DNA from: Blattamonas nauphoetae
Lineage: Eukaryota; Preaxostyla; Oxymonadida
Direction: 5' to 3'
DNA: 27,351 bases
Assembly: GCA_033064195.1 (NCBI GenBank)
Contig: JARBJD010000631.1
Coordinates: forward strand, 1-27,351
A program made the translations under genes and the position numbers. Below are positions 1 to 9,260 of the stretch, piece after piece; the first letter of the stretch is position 1; each line of letters starts with the position of its first letter. The notes below the pieces were generated by a model. The model had not been told where the DNA came from and did no database searches. It saw only the letters and a list, made by a program, of their open reading frames with translations.

Positions 1-93
1 CTATCCTCGATGATGACATTGTTGGTGATTGATGTTGGTACTGAAGAACTTGTGTTTCGTAAATTGACAACTTAGAATTGGTTGCATCACTTT

Positions 94-112
94 CTATAAA
101 AATAAAAAATAT
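94..112 (-). promoter_or_regulatory. Promoter-like T-rich/TATTTTTATA motif near window edge
   Basis: The complement reads T-rich then ATTTTTATAG, the pattern found in front of other element genes in this window. Possible ATGs follow at 87-85 and 19-17 on minus, so a further gene may start here and run off the left edge. Too little sequence is present to name it. Confidence 0.3.
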
Positions 113-130
113 ATATTAATGTTTTTAAAT

Positions 131-1093
131 TCACATTTCTGCTCGATCTATAGCTCCCATTCCAGAACTGTCCAACTGTGCAAATCGATAATACCCAGGC
201 ATTTCAGATTGGTATCCACTGATATCATCATCTGTGACTGTTTTGAATGCTTTGGCTTTCAGTTTCTTAACTTCTGTTGATATGTGAGTTGAATAGCGAG
301 TACAGTATTCCGATAAATACGTTGTATCTTGAGTGATCATTTGGAGAAACACTGGATAAATCTGATCTTTGAAGGCTTTCTTTTGTTTCATACTGGGATT
401 GTAGTCCTGAACATGATCATGAAGCCATTGATCCCACATTAGTGATGCAATCTGTGATTGAATTGAATTGAACACCATATTGTCGAACACATTCTTGCTG
501 GGATCAGCTGGATTGCTTCGATTTGCACGAGTTATTCCCAATGTGTCTGTCATGTGTTCACCAACAGCTCTCTTCATTATTGCATATGGTTGTTGAGATC
601 GTTTGGTCTTCATCTCTTCATAGCTGATGTCTCGATAATTGGTTGGCAAATCGTATGTTCCATTTTTGAGGAAATTCCGATGTACAGCTTTGATTCTCCT
701 TCCATTCTCTTGATTGAACGATGTGTATGGTTTCTGTCTTCGCATATCTGGGGTTGGATTCATTGCATAGTATGTCTCTCTGACTGGTCTACTGTTGTAA
801 GGAGTTAGCATGGCACCATTGACTGCAATCAGATCTCCAGTATCATTATCGTAGACCATCACATCAGGAACTTGTCCATATTGTTCTACTTTCGCAGTCC
901 AATTTCGTCCAGTTCTCGTAATATACTCTCGAGCTGATGGAAGACTACACAGAGCATCATTGCGTCTGGTTTGAACATCATCGTCAGCAAAGATTCGTTT
1001 CAATGCTGCTTGAGTCTCCGGTCCGTATCTCATTCTTGGTTTCTTCGCTTGTGCTTTTCTTTGTGGTTGAACGTACACTATCTTTTGTGACAT
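131..1093 (-). CDS. Unrecognised 320-residue element protein
   Basis: A 320-residue open frame ending in TGA. I do not recognise the family. The first 25 residues are basic and Gln/Lys/Arg-rich. The middle has many Tyr, Pro and Asn residues, and residues about 200-290 look helical with a Trp-containing stretch (SLMWDQWLHDHV) and Lys clusters near KKLKAKAFK. No signal peptide or membrane segment is visible. It sits between the packaging ATPase (divergent, 61 bp away) and whatever lies to the left, a position that suggests a structural or packaging accessory role, but that is only inference from neighbourhood. The start is supported by a T-rich/TATTTTGTAT promoter-like motif about 12 bp upstream of the ATG. 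It looks whole. Confidence 0.75.
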   Translation of the reverse strand: MSQKIVYVQPQRKAQAKKPRMRYGPETQAALKRIFADDDVQTRRNDALCSLPSAREYITRTGRNWTAKVEQYGQVPDVMVYDNDTGDLIAVNGAMLTPYNSRPVRETYYAMNPTPDMRRQKPYTSFNQENGRRIKAVHRNFLKNGTYDLPTNYRDISYEEMKTKRSQQPYAIMKRAVGEHMTDTLGITRANRSNPADPSKNVFDNMVFNSIQSQIASLMWDQWLHDHVQDYNPSMKQKKAFKDQIYPVFLQMITQDTTYLSEYCTRYSTHISTEVKKLKAKAFKTVTDDDISGYQSEMPGYYRFAQLDSSGMGAIDRAEM

Positions 1094-1104
1094 TGTGTGT
1101 TTTC

Positions 1105-1120
1105 ATACAAAATAAAAAAA
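1105..1120 (-). promoter_or_regulatory. Element promoter-like motif upstream of 320-residue gene
   Basis: On the coding strand this reads T7 followed by ATTTTGTAT, ending about 12 bp before the ATG at 1093. The same arrangement recurs ahead of the 60- and 129-residue frames and the capsid genes. It lies in the intergenic space shared with the divergent ATPase gene. Confidence 0.5.
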
Positions 1121-1154
1121 CCAAAAGTATATTTTAATTAGAGTTAAATCACAA

Positions 1155-2036
1155 ATGAACAAATCGAATATGGCTAAACCAGAGGTTTCGCGGAGGGTGG
1201 AACCCTTGTCTCTAACAGCATACGTGAATGCAAAACTGAGTGAAGCTTCTAGTAGGAATGTGTCTCATGAAGTGCAATCACAGATTCATCCAGACTTGAA
1301 TTTCAATCGCAACAGTGTTAATGTCCTCGTTGGAAACAGAGGAAGTGGGAAAACATTCAATGCTCTTCGAGAGGTTGCCAAGCTCCAGAATGTTCAGGTT
1401 AGGAATGAATTGTTTCATCTCTTTGTCTTTGTCACTGATAAGAACATTGATCCTACATTCGACAAGTTCAAACCAATATTGAACGTTCCTTTTGTGAAAG
1501 TCAAATATGAGGATGCTCTTCCATTTCTCTTGGAACTCTCCGAATCGAAAGCTGCGTATGAAGAAATTATGGACAATCAGTGGCAAAACAGAATCACAGA
1601 TGAATGCAGAGAGAATCTCTTTGACTCACTTTACATTGATGACTTCTCAGTTAAGAATCTCCAGACGATTATTCTCCTTGATGACTGTCGTAGGATCCTA
1701 GGTGAACGAAGAGCATCCAAGAATAGAATGACAATGATGGACTTGTTACTGGAGAATCGACAACCAAAGTTCACGTTCTTTCTGACAATGCATGAGCTCT
1801 TCAGTTTGTCAGCAGACATGAAGTCAAACATTGATTCGATGTGGATCTTTGGAGGCTTCAACAAAGAACGAATCAGTCGAGTCTATCCTCAGTTGAACTC
1901 ACCAATTGACATTCGACACTTCTGGAATGTCTACCAACGAAAACAAAAGTGTGAAGCAATCATTCTTCGATACAATACAGATGGAGTAGCATTGAATGAG
2001 ATCAACAAAGAAGGTTTAAACCGAACTGTCCGTTAG
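1155..2036 (+). CDS. A32-like (FtsK/HerA superfamily) DNA-packaging ATPase
   Basis: A 293-residue P-loop ATPase. Walker A is GNRGSGKT at residues 60-67 and Walker B is TIILLDDC at 171-178. It is followed by a sensor-like strand TFFLTMHEL (207-215) and the SNIDSMWIFGGF segment (about 224-235) typical of the poxvirus A32/Polinton packaging family, which pumps element DNA into preformed capsids. The N-terminal about 50 residues are a short variable leader. It is the only plus-strand gene of the left block and is divergent from the 320-residue gene. Its 3' end overlaps the convergent coiled-coil gene by 21 bp. An AT-rich GTATATTTTAATTAG stretch just upstream (1128-1142) may be its promoter. It looks whole and the P-loop is canonical. 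Confidence 0.88.
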   Translation: MNKSNMAKPEVSRRVEPLSLTAYVNAKLSEASSRNVSHEVQSQIHPDLNFNRNSVNVLVGNRGSGKTFNALREVAKLQNVQVRNELFHLFVFVTDKNIDPTFDKFKPILNVPFVKVKYEDALPFLLELSESKAAYEEIMDNQWQNRITDECRENLFDSLYIDDFSVKNLQTIILLDDCRRILGERRASKNRMTMMDLLLENRQPKFTFFLTMHELFSLSADMKSNIDSMWIFGGFNKERISRVYPQLNSPIDIRHFWNVYQRKQKCEAIILRYNTDGVALNEINKEGLNRTVR

Positions 2037-2375
2037 TTCTTGGATGAGGTTACCAATCGTCTCGTCAAGACTTCGAAGCCTCATGCTGAGAGTGTCTGTC
2101 AGCGTTCGAATTGATTCTTCAATGTCTGATAATCTTTGATCAATCGATAGTGAATTAGGAGGAGTGGAAGCATCAACATATCGTTTCCTCAGTGCTATCT
2201 CACCTCTTATTTTTGTTATTCGATATCCATCAATTTGAATCATCCTATTCAGTTTCTGAGTTGTGTACTCATTCAGTTCTTTTCTATTCTTCTCCAAGTA
2301 TCTCTGAAAGTCGTGGATGTTTGTGAACTCTTTCTGCTCAGGATCAAACGGTTCTAATAATTTCAGTGATGACAT
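2016..2375 (-). CDS. Small coiled-coil protein, function unknown
   Basis: A 119-residue frame that I cannot assign to a family. Residues about 20-60 are charged and helical (KNRKELNEYTTQKLNRMIQ). Residues about 78-115 have regular hydrophobic spacing (IDQRLSDIEESIRTLTDTL then MRLRSLDETIGNLIQEL), a good candidate for a short coiled coil or oligomerisation helix. It lies between the ATPase (convergent, overlapping at the 3' ends) and the integrase (same strand, about 70 bp upstream). An AAATAAAAATA stretch lies upstream of the ATG at 2383-2393, a weaker match to the shared promoter motif. It could be a virion accessory or scaffold-type protein, by size and context only. Confidence 0.65.
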   Translation of the reverse strand: MSSLKLLEPFDPEQKEFTNIHDFQRYLEKNRKELNEYTTQKLNRMIQIDGYRITKIRGEIALRKRYVDASTPPNSLSIDQRLSDIEESIRTLTDTLSMRLRSLDETIGNLIQELTDSSV

Positions 2376-2444
2376 TTAGGTGAAATAAAAATATCTGAAA
2401 CATTTTTGAAATTCGATTAAAGTGAAGCGAACGCAGTTCTGAGG

Positions 2445-4082
2445 TCAGAGAAGACCGAATTCCGCAATGAACTCTGGAGTTAAGTCGTCAATTGAGTCTG
2501 CATGGAACTTGGTGTGCTGAATTGGAACGTAGACAACTTTTGATAAACATGTGAGTCCATTCAGTAGAGTAGCTACAACATTTCCGTGTTTGTATTCGAT
2601 GAATTTCCCCACGAATTGAAACTGTCTACGCTTCTTCTGAAACTTAGCAACAGTCTTGTCCAAATCAAGGTGAATCAACAGAATATTTCCTGGTTTGTAT
2701 TTCCATAACATCTGCGTTGTCTGTTGTCTTTGGATGTTCTTTAATTGTTCTTCACAACTGGAGATATACAGAGCTTCGATTTCACGATTGTTTTGTGCTT
2801 GTTGTGGAGTGAATTTATTCCAGTACGCTCGATGAGGAGTCATGTTGTAGTATTCAACCATCTGATTCATCAATGAATGATTTGCCATCTGTGTTGCATT
2901 GTCATGGAATCCATCTCTGATTGTTCTGATCACTCGATCGACAATTCTATTGTGATTTGTGAATGGCGAACTTGTGAAATATGTGTTGACATTCTGATCC
3001 TTGAAAAACTCTGATGCTTCTCCACTTGTCCATGCTGCTTCACCATCTCCTCGAATGTTGTTGACATGAACTCCACGATGATTTATCAGATCATTGATTG
3101 CAGTCTTGACTTTGCTCCATGATTTATCCAGAACAGGAATCACAACCAGGTATTTAGTGTTGATGTTAATTGCGAAGAGGTAAATCTGTAGAACTGTTTT
3201 CGACGTTGGTGTTTGAATGAAAACAAGATCAATTTCCCATGATCCGAACTTGGGAGAAAAGTATGGTCGATCACAATTCTGTGGAACCTTTCTGTCTGAT
3301 GTCTTCTGTGGATCACCAGTAATTGCTTTCGACATGAACCGCATTTTCGATCGAAATGGATACGCAATTTTCTCTGTTGTTTTTGTTACCATTGGTGGAT
3401 CAATTCTCATTCTGTCACTTCCTTTTTCTCTCTGGATTTTCCTCGGATGTGCTACACTCCATCTGTGTTCATATTCCTCATACCAATCCTGAAATGATCT
3501 TCCTCCGAATGGGATTTGTTTTGTGTGAGTCAGAATGAAGTCAATATCTTCGTTCGCAATTTTTCTGTTATTTGAGGCTCGAACAAATGTGTCTCTGTTC
3601 ATTTTATTGGAATCTAGAATGTGTGAGGTAATGAAGTGTTCCATTTGCTTTAGATTATTCATTATTGAGTTCTCAGCTTTGATCTGTTCATCTTCTGAAT
3701 CGTTTCTCTGTTGATGATCAAACAATCCTTTCATATGTGCCAACTTATTGAGCACTTGCTGCGTCGTCTTGCTAAAGGCTTCGAGCCCTCCTGGGCGGAG
3801 AGTTGGTTCGTACCGTCTGATCTCTCTCACAGGGTGTTTGGACGCAGTTGTTCTGATTGACATTGGTGGATTGGGAATAATGACATCATCCTCCTCCTCC
3901 TCTTCAAATCTCCTCTCCTTCATTGGATATTCATATTCAAACCCCATTGATTTCAAGTTTCTGATCTGTCCAGGTATAATTGGAGATTCAGGCGATTCAA
4001 TTGCTATTGGTCTTTGCACTGGAATTGTGATTGGGATTGGTCTTGCCTCTGCAGGGCTTCGAATCCGTGGTGAAAAATTCAC
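2445..4082 (-). CDS. Polinton-type rve (retroviral-like) integrase
   Basis: A 545-residue frame whose C-terminal half is an rve/DDE integrase that would insert the element DNA. The core runs roughly residues 280-430. The first acidic strand is SWEIDLVFI, the second is IRGDGEAAW, and the third motif is NHNRIVDRVIRTIRD with the usual HN..V..R.IRT signature. A C-terminal SH3/chromo-like beta domain follows (YKPGNILLIHLD to about residue 530), as in Polinton and LTR-element integrases. The N-terminal about 150 residues are Pro/Glu-rich and low in complexity (a run of Glu/Asp near residue 62). The polymerase lies upstream on the same strand. Coding-like sequence continues upstream of this start, so the gene may begin further out. 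Confidence 0.88.
   Translation of the reverse strand: MNFSPRIRSPAEARPIPITIPVQRPIAIESPESPIIPGQIRNLKSMGFEYEYPMKERRFEEEEEDDVIIPNPPMSIRTTASKHPVREIRRYEPTLRPGGLEAFSKTTQQVLNKLAHMKGLFDHQQRNDSEDEQIKAENSIMNNLKQMEHFITSHILDSNKMNRDTFVRASNNRKIANEDIDFILTHTKQIPFGGRSFQDWYEEYEHRWSVAHPRKIQREKGSDRMRIDPPMVTKTTEKIAYPFRSKMRFMSKAITGDPQKTSDRKVPQNCDRPYFSPKFGSWEIDLVFIQTPTSKTVLQIYLFAININTKYLVVIPVLDKSWSKVKTAINDLINHRGVHVNNIRGDGEAAWTSGEASEFFKDQNVNTYFTSSPFTNHNRIVDRVIRTIRDGFHDNATQMANHSLMNQMVEYYNMTPHRAYWNKFTPQQAQNNREIEALYISSCEEQLKNIQRQQTTQMLWKYKPGNILLIHLDLDKTVAKFQKKRRQFQFVGKFIEYKHGNVVATLLNGLTCLSKVVYVPIQHTKFHADSIDDLTPEFIAEFGLL
3774..3809 (+). repeat. Copy A of a recurrent double-hairpin motif
   Basis: TCTTGC then AAGGC, a central TTCGAGCC, then CTCC-TGGGC-GGAG, which can fold as a hairpin. 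It lies inside the integrase frame. It resembles three other places in the window (6687, 22559 and, inverted, 23720-23758). It is the least similar in the first hairpin. Confidence 0.35.
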
Positions 4083-4412
4083 TTCCTGATTGTACGTCCG
4101 ATGATAAAATTGATATGCTTCGAATGCAAGTTTAGCAGTGCTATCCCGAATACGAACTCCTAGGAAGTTGCTTACAAATTGTTGAACTACTCTTCTTCCA
4201 TCAGAGAATGATAATTCAGGAGAGAAACCTCCATTGAACCAATCCTCGAAGTATGTTTCATCATTCCCAATGTATTCACCCCGTCTATCAGAGACATCAT
4301 ATTCTGGTAATATGTTTGTTCAAGTCCATTTCTTTCCAACTATTTTGTTTTTAGAATGCTGTGTACACCGAAGTAACCTATTCACTAAAGTATCAATCTG
4401 TCGAGTGTTCAT
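4083..4412 (-). other. Coding-like sequence upstream of the integrase frame
   Basis: This 330-bp gap between the integrase and polymerase frames is not empty. The minus strand has element-like codon use, with an ATG at 4412 beginning MNTRQIDTLVNR and, further in, an acidic/aromatic stretch (YFEDWFNGGF). It is most likely the N-terminal part of the integrase gene, or a small gene of its own. The piece looks broken, about one break. An AAAAATAAA stretch just upstream could be a weak version of the shared promoter motif. Confidence 0.5.
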
Positions 4413-6016
4413 TTCTTCAAAAATAAAGTTTGTGTTTATTCAATGATATAATCAGTAGCTTTCAGTCCATAAATGAATGGAGGACACGATTCATTTTCAA
4501 GTACGATTGCCTTCAGATGAATTCCACTGAGACTGAGTTTCTGCTGTTGTATTTTCGCAATCTCAAATCCATTGGTATCATCGTCAGAGTGAACTCTTCT
4601 TGTTTGGAAGTTCAGTGTCGTAGTCACAGTTTTCTCTCCATTCAGGCACTTCATATAATCGTCACTTGTGATATTTGTTTTCTTTAGAGACACTCCTTTG
4701 ATTTTGCATTTCTCATCGAGAGAGTAACACTTGGGTGCAAGACAGATCATCTGTTCACCTTCCTTTTCAATAGCTAATCCCAACAGTTTCTTCTCATCAT
4801 CGACACCCTTTTCAGGATTGGGAAACCATTCATATTTGTGTGCATCATAGAATTCTTTGTCAGCAATCACGTGTTCAAATTGTTGATGAATTCCAGCACT
4901 TGGATCTCCAGATATTGCCCAATATGCAGAGTCTGTGTCTCCTTCACAGAAGTGAATCTTGTTCATGTCTAGGCATTTGTACATGAAGTTGTAGATGAAA
5001 TTCAGATACCAGAACTTGGCATTGTCGAGTGTGAATACTGCTTCTTGCAGACATGTCTTGCATGATGCTTTCTCTCTGTCTTCGATCACAATGTAGTTGT
5101 CATCATTGATCTCTCGAGTCGCCACAAATCCCTTCATCCTCTGTTTCAAGTATGTTCTCTTCTCATTGCAGATTGTGATTGAGTTGTACTTCTCAGTGTT
5201 CATTCCATCGTATCCGTTGCTTCCATTCAAGTTGGTCTTACAGAATTGTTCCTTTCCTTTGTTTCCAACCTTCATTGCTTCTATTCGATCATTCATGGAC
5301 GAGGTCACGAATGGTTCAAATCCAGCATGTCTTGAGAATACCATCACACTCTTAATATCATCAATAATGAAGTGGCAATAGTCGATGAGGAACCACAGAT
5401 AGTATGTCGAAAAGAACATCTACTGATTGTGTGTGCTCAAGAGTTGGGTCAGCTTCCTTTGCTTATCATCAGTCTTCAATCCATGTTTCTTCATCAACGA
5501 ATAAGTCTTCTCTCCAATGTTTTCTTCTGTTGTATTGACAATGATGTTTCTGAAGATTGGTGGGAAGTTAATGAAATCATTTATGTACTTCTCGTCGATG
5601 TGTCCTTTCAGTTCTGCAACAAATAGTGTCTTCTGATTCTTGTCTTCGATGATCTTTCGACATTCTTCATCTCCTGTTGCGGTGAACAAACATCTTCCTG
5701 GCATGTACATTCTGTGGTTGGTGTATGGATTGTTCTTGTTCTTGATTGACGAGAAAGCACTTGGATACAGTGAATTAAAGTCAACTCCACAGACATGAGT
5801 CATTTTATGTTCTGTATCTTTGGAGACAACTTTTCCATCTTCATATTTGAAGTGATTGATTGGGGTCACATCTTTGATGTTCTGTCGATGTTGAACATTC
5901 GATAATCCACCAGTCACTGCTGCTCTCAGTTTGTGATAGGTCTGCTCATGTGTCAGAGTCATTGGTAGTGATTTCCAGATGCAGTACTTCTTCAGTTGAA
6001 TTCTTAATCGAGTGAG

Positions 6017-6169
6017 ATGTTCATCCTTGTCTGACTTGTATGTGTTGCAGTAGTCACAGCAGATCTTCACGTTCTCTTTTGAATGTCCTTTCGAATTGTC
6101 GATTCTATCCAGTGTTGGTCGAACTGCTTGTGAGAAGTGACTCTTGCAGATGTAGCACACTCTCTTGCA
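6017..6169 (-). other. HNH/Cys4 endonuclease-like module inside the polymerase gene
   Basis: About 51 codons between Exo III and motif A read CYIC, then LDRIDNSKGHSKENVKICC, then CDYCN. The two CxxC pairs, spaced about 28 residues apart, would bind zinc, and LDRIDN...H...NV...C..CN is the layout of HNH nucleases of the 5-methylcytosine restriction/EndoVII-like type. It lies outside the polymerase and exonuclease motifs, so it looks like an inserted domain. Activity cannot be judged from sequence. Confidence 0.7.
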
Positions 6170-6686
6170 CTGTTGAACAAACCAATCGTAATCTGCTTCA
6201 GTGACATTTTTATCAGTGCTGCGATGTGCTTTCTGGTCTTGATAAATGTACGATGCAACCTTGTATTTCCAATATTGTTTTGTGATTTTGATGGGACCAG
6301 ATTCGTCACATTCGTTGTAGTCAGCATCGATATCAAAGTCCTTGTAGGCACACGCATACTTGATTGCTGAAGCATTGGCTGACAGTGAGAGATTGTGCAA
6401 CATGTCCACTTTGTATTGGAAGTTCAGATCAATGAGATTGTCAAGTGGTGCAATCATGCATTCAACGTCTCTGATGTTGTAGAATTTCAGATACTCCCAA
6501 CGGTTCTTGAATCCTTGTCTGTTCCAATCATCAAGGTACATTTGGTAATCTGGGTCGGACATTTCACTGTTGTTCAGACTCGAATAGAATTCATATTTAG
6601 AGAATGGTTCTTGTTTGCTCAGTACTGTGTCGTAGTCTGATGAATCAAATGATTCGTAGGCAAAGAATGATTTCTGAAGTGTGGTC

Positions 6687-6722
6687 TTGCCTTTGCAAGG
6701 CGTCGAGCTCTCGGCGAGAGTG
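6687..6722 (+). repeat. Copy B of a recurrent double-hairpin motif
   Basis: CTTGC-CTTT-GCAAG can pair as a first hairpin, followed by GGCGTCGAG and a second hairpin CTCTC-GGC-GAGAG. It lies inside the exonuclease part of the polymerase gene. It is the best-formed of the four copies seen in the window. Confidence 0.4.
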
Positions 6723-8830
6723 TTTCCTCCGAAGGCTTTGACTGCATTATCCAATGTCATTGGTCCTGTGTACGACATCATGTCAATGAATCGAAGTACC
6801 TGTTGTGTCTTCTCGTGTCTGATCAATTCCTGCTTGTACTTCGTTGTGGATCCAAGGAAACTCACCACTTTCCAATCCTTGTCAACGAGATCACGGAAGA
6901 TGAGGTTTATGTCAAATCTGGAACTGTTGAACCCAATCACACTGACTTCATTCTGAGAGGGTATTTCTGGATCTTCATAGTAGTTGTCCTCTCGAACTGT
7001 CTCAGTGTATTTGAAGAGTTCTCTGATCCATTGCTTCACGAAGTCCTTTCCATCTCGACGATCATAATAGATTGACTTCACACCTGATTTTGTCTTTATT
7101 GATGATGCAACGGAGAGAGGCTTCAGATGAGAAATCAACTGAGTATTGTCATCAGAGAATAGATTATCAAGAATGAGATCTTCCATCGTTTCGAAATCGT
7201 ACGTGATGTAGTACTGCGTTGGTTTGAACTCGTCTTGTCTCTTATGTGCCATCAGAAATTCATAAGTTCTATTGTTGAGGATATGTGGAACATATGGTCT
7301 TGGTGTTTTGTCAAGAGTGATCTTCTTCACATGTTTTCCATCAAGCTCTTTGCACTCTTTGAGATGCTTCTCGTAGTATGTCTTGAAGTGAGAATCCTTG
7401 ACTTGGAATCCTCTTGACTGACAATACGGACAGAGTTTATATCCAGTGATTTTCTCAGGATCAACAATGAACATGACATGAACGAGAGTTGCAGTGAGTG
7501 GAATCATCAGAAGTGGGAGAACACGAGCATCATCATTTTCGTTGACATACGATTGACTTAGGAAATAGCGCTTCTTGTCTTCGTCGTATTCAGAAATGTG
7601 AACTGTGATGTTAAATTCTTGCATGACTGTCTCCATATCACATGCAATATCAAATCCAGGATATTTTCGCAAGTGCTCAGTAAGTTGATGTGGTTTGAGA
7701 TGGGTCAGCTTCTTATGCACAGCGAACAATCGTTTTGCTTCAACGTTTCTCATATTGATTGATATCTTCTTGCCAGGAACCTCAGGAAGGGTGAGGAATG
7801 ACAATTATTGAAAGAAGCAGATGTTGAACTCAGAATCGTTGTACCGAACGTTTCTCGTTTTGATGTGTTCAGTGAGAATCGCATTTGCTTTTCCTGCAAC
7901 TGGGAATCGATAGACTGCAACCAGAATGGAGTGGAATGCTATGTACATTGTCTTCGTATCCATCAGTGTTCTCTCTTGAGATTCTTTGATAAGATTGATT
8001 GCATACTTCGAATACTCATTGATGTCTCCTGAACTTCTGATCACCGTTGGGAAACTCTTTGATGTGTTCTCCAATTCTTGTCTGAAGTCATTGTAAGTTG
8101 TCTCATCTTTGTCTTTTCTCTCAATAATCTTTCCAAAGTCAAGACTGATCTTGAAGGGATGATCCTTCTCTTTGTCGAACACTGCTTTGATGAAGGTTGT
8201 GATTTCTTCAACACTTTTCAGATGATTGTGGAAGTACAACTGATATGGTTTTCCATTGTCTTCAACCTTCTCAACCTCATTCTTTTTGAACTTCCTTCGT
8301 GCATTCATGAGACATTCATTGAATGCTGCTTTGTCACGTGGTTCAGCGAGTAAGATACATTCATCAAATCCATCGAATGTCTGCACTTCTCTTTTTTCCA
8401 TTTGTTCATTTTTCTTTTGAATGATCAACAGATTCTTCATCCAATGATCCATCAGCTTCTCTTCAATTGTTTTCAGTTTCCACGTCATTCTGAACACTTG
8501 CTTCTTCAGTTCATCTTTGTTCACTCTTGGATTTGCTCTCATGTTTTCAACAATCATTCGGTGAGCGAGTCGATCTTCTGACGCCATCTGTTGTCGAAGT
8601 TTCACTTGTTCAATAAAATCTGGAATGAGATTGAGATCGAGATTCTATATTGGATGTGGAAACTCGAGATCTGTGTGTTGAAGCATATTCAGGAGAAATG
8701 ATCTGTGATGTTGATAATTCTTACTGTCGGGATTGTACGTTCGACCATCGCTAAATTGAAATTGTGTATTCGGAAAGAGGTCTCGAATTTCTTGAATTCT
8801 ATTTTTGATTGGTTTTAGCAGTGTCATTTA

Positions 8831-8845
8831 CTACAAATTAAAAAA
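8831..8845 (-). promoter_or_regulatory. Promoter-like motif ahead of the polymerase region
   Basis: The coding strand reads T6 AATTTGTAG directly before AAATG at 8827. It is almost identical in position and sequence to the motif ahead of the 129-residue gene at 9264-9278. Confidence 0.45.
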
Positions 8846-8870
8846 TCCGAAAATAAAAAAAGTTGAGCGT

Positions 8871-9260
8871 TTATTTCTGTTTTCTCAGATGGGGCTTTTT
8901 CTTAGCAGTCAGCCATGCATCAAGTCTAATTCTGAACACTTCACTTCCGCCAATCTCTCGATATGTGAATGGAACTAGAACTCTAGTGTACTCACCGACG
9001 AGTTCACAATTGTATTTCTTCAGTTCATTTTCAACGAATGATTGAGTATAGTGTCGACGTTTCGCAATGTGAGGTCTGTTTCCTTGATTCCACAACTTTG
9101 GTTTTATTCTCCATTCAACTCCCTCATGAACATACGTCACCGGCACATTATTTCTGACATACTCAGAGACCAGCGTACAGTTCTCTTCTCTCATTGATTC
9201 AAATAATGCTTGTTCCGAACATACTCGACGTCTTTCCTTGTACATTTCAGTTGGATTCAT
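8871..9260 (-). CDS. Edge gene: small two-repeat, probably nucleic-acid-binding protein
   Basis: A 129-residue basic protein made of two copies of one module: residues about 18-67 (ENCTLVSEYV, VPVTYVHEG, then RIKPKLWNQGNRPHIAKR) and about 75-128 (YNCELVGEYT, VPFTYRE, then FRIRLDAWLTAKKKPHLRK). The shared pattern is C.LV.EY....VP.TY......R(I)....W......PH. I do not know a named family for it. The basic charge, tandem small modules and PH.RK tail suggest DNA or RNA binding. It is the outermost gene of the left element. Its first about 45 codons are repeated in each tandem unit to the right and, inverted, at 22649. The promoter-like motif lies just upstream (9264-9278). It looks whole. Confidence 0.7.
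   Translation of the reverse strand: MNPTEMYKERRRVCSEQALFESMREENCTLVSEYVRNNVPVTYVHEGVEWRIKPKLWNQGNRPHIAKRRHYTQSFVENELKKYNCELVGEYTRVLVPFTYREIGGSEVFRIRLDAWLTAKKKPHLRKQK

Larger units (their letters stand above)
4436..8827 (-). pseudogene. Protein-primed family B DNA polymerase (pPolB) gene with inserted HNH module
   Basis: The replication gene of the element, broken (about three breaks). Parts, in coding order: a Lys-rich helical N-terminal region of about 340 codons of unknown function; a CPYC...H...C zinc-knuckle-like segment near 7430-7350; the 3'-5' exonuclease with Exo I YDFET (about 7200), Exo II FNSSRFDINL (about 6930) and Exo III Y(x)3D as YNIRD (about 6480-6465); an HNH/Cys4 module at about 6169-6017; palm motif A DFNSLYPS (about 5782-5759); motif B KTNLNGSNGYDGMN (about 5239-5198); and motif C GDTDS (about 4940). 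The SLYPS and DTDS motifs are hallmarks of family B. The protein-primed subfamily is inferred from the Polinton context. An ACAAATTAAAAAA-type promoter motif precedes the 5' end. The N-terminal portion could be a separate gene or a terminal-protein-like domain. Confidence 0.85.

Noticed and set aside
131-1093. 320-residue gene as the adenovirus-type maturation protease of Polintons
   Set aside because: I could not find the His, Asp/Glu, Gln and Cys arrangement expected of that protease, so no protease is claimed in this window.
8871-9260. Edge protein as an HNH or GIY-YIG nuclease
   Set aside because: No catalytic His-Asn-His, GIY or YIG signature and no cysteine pairs; only a repeated small basic module is visible.
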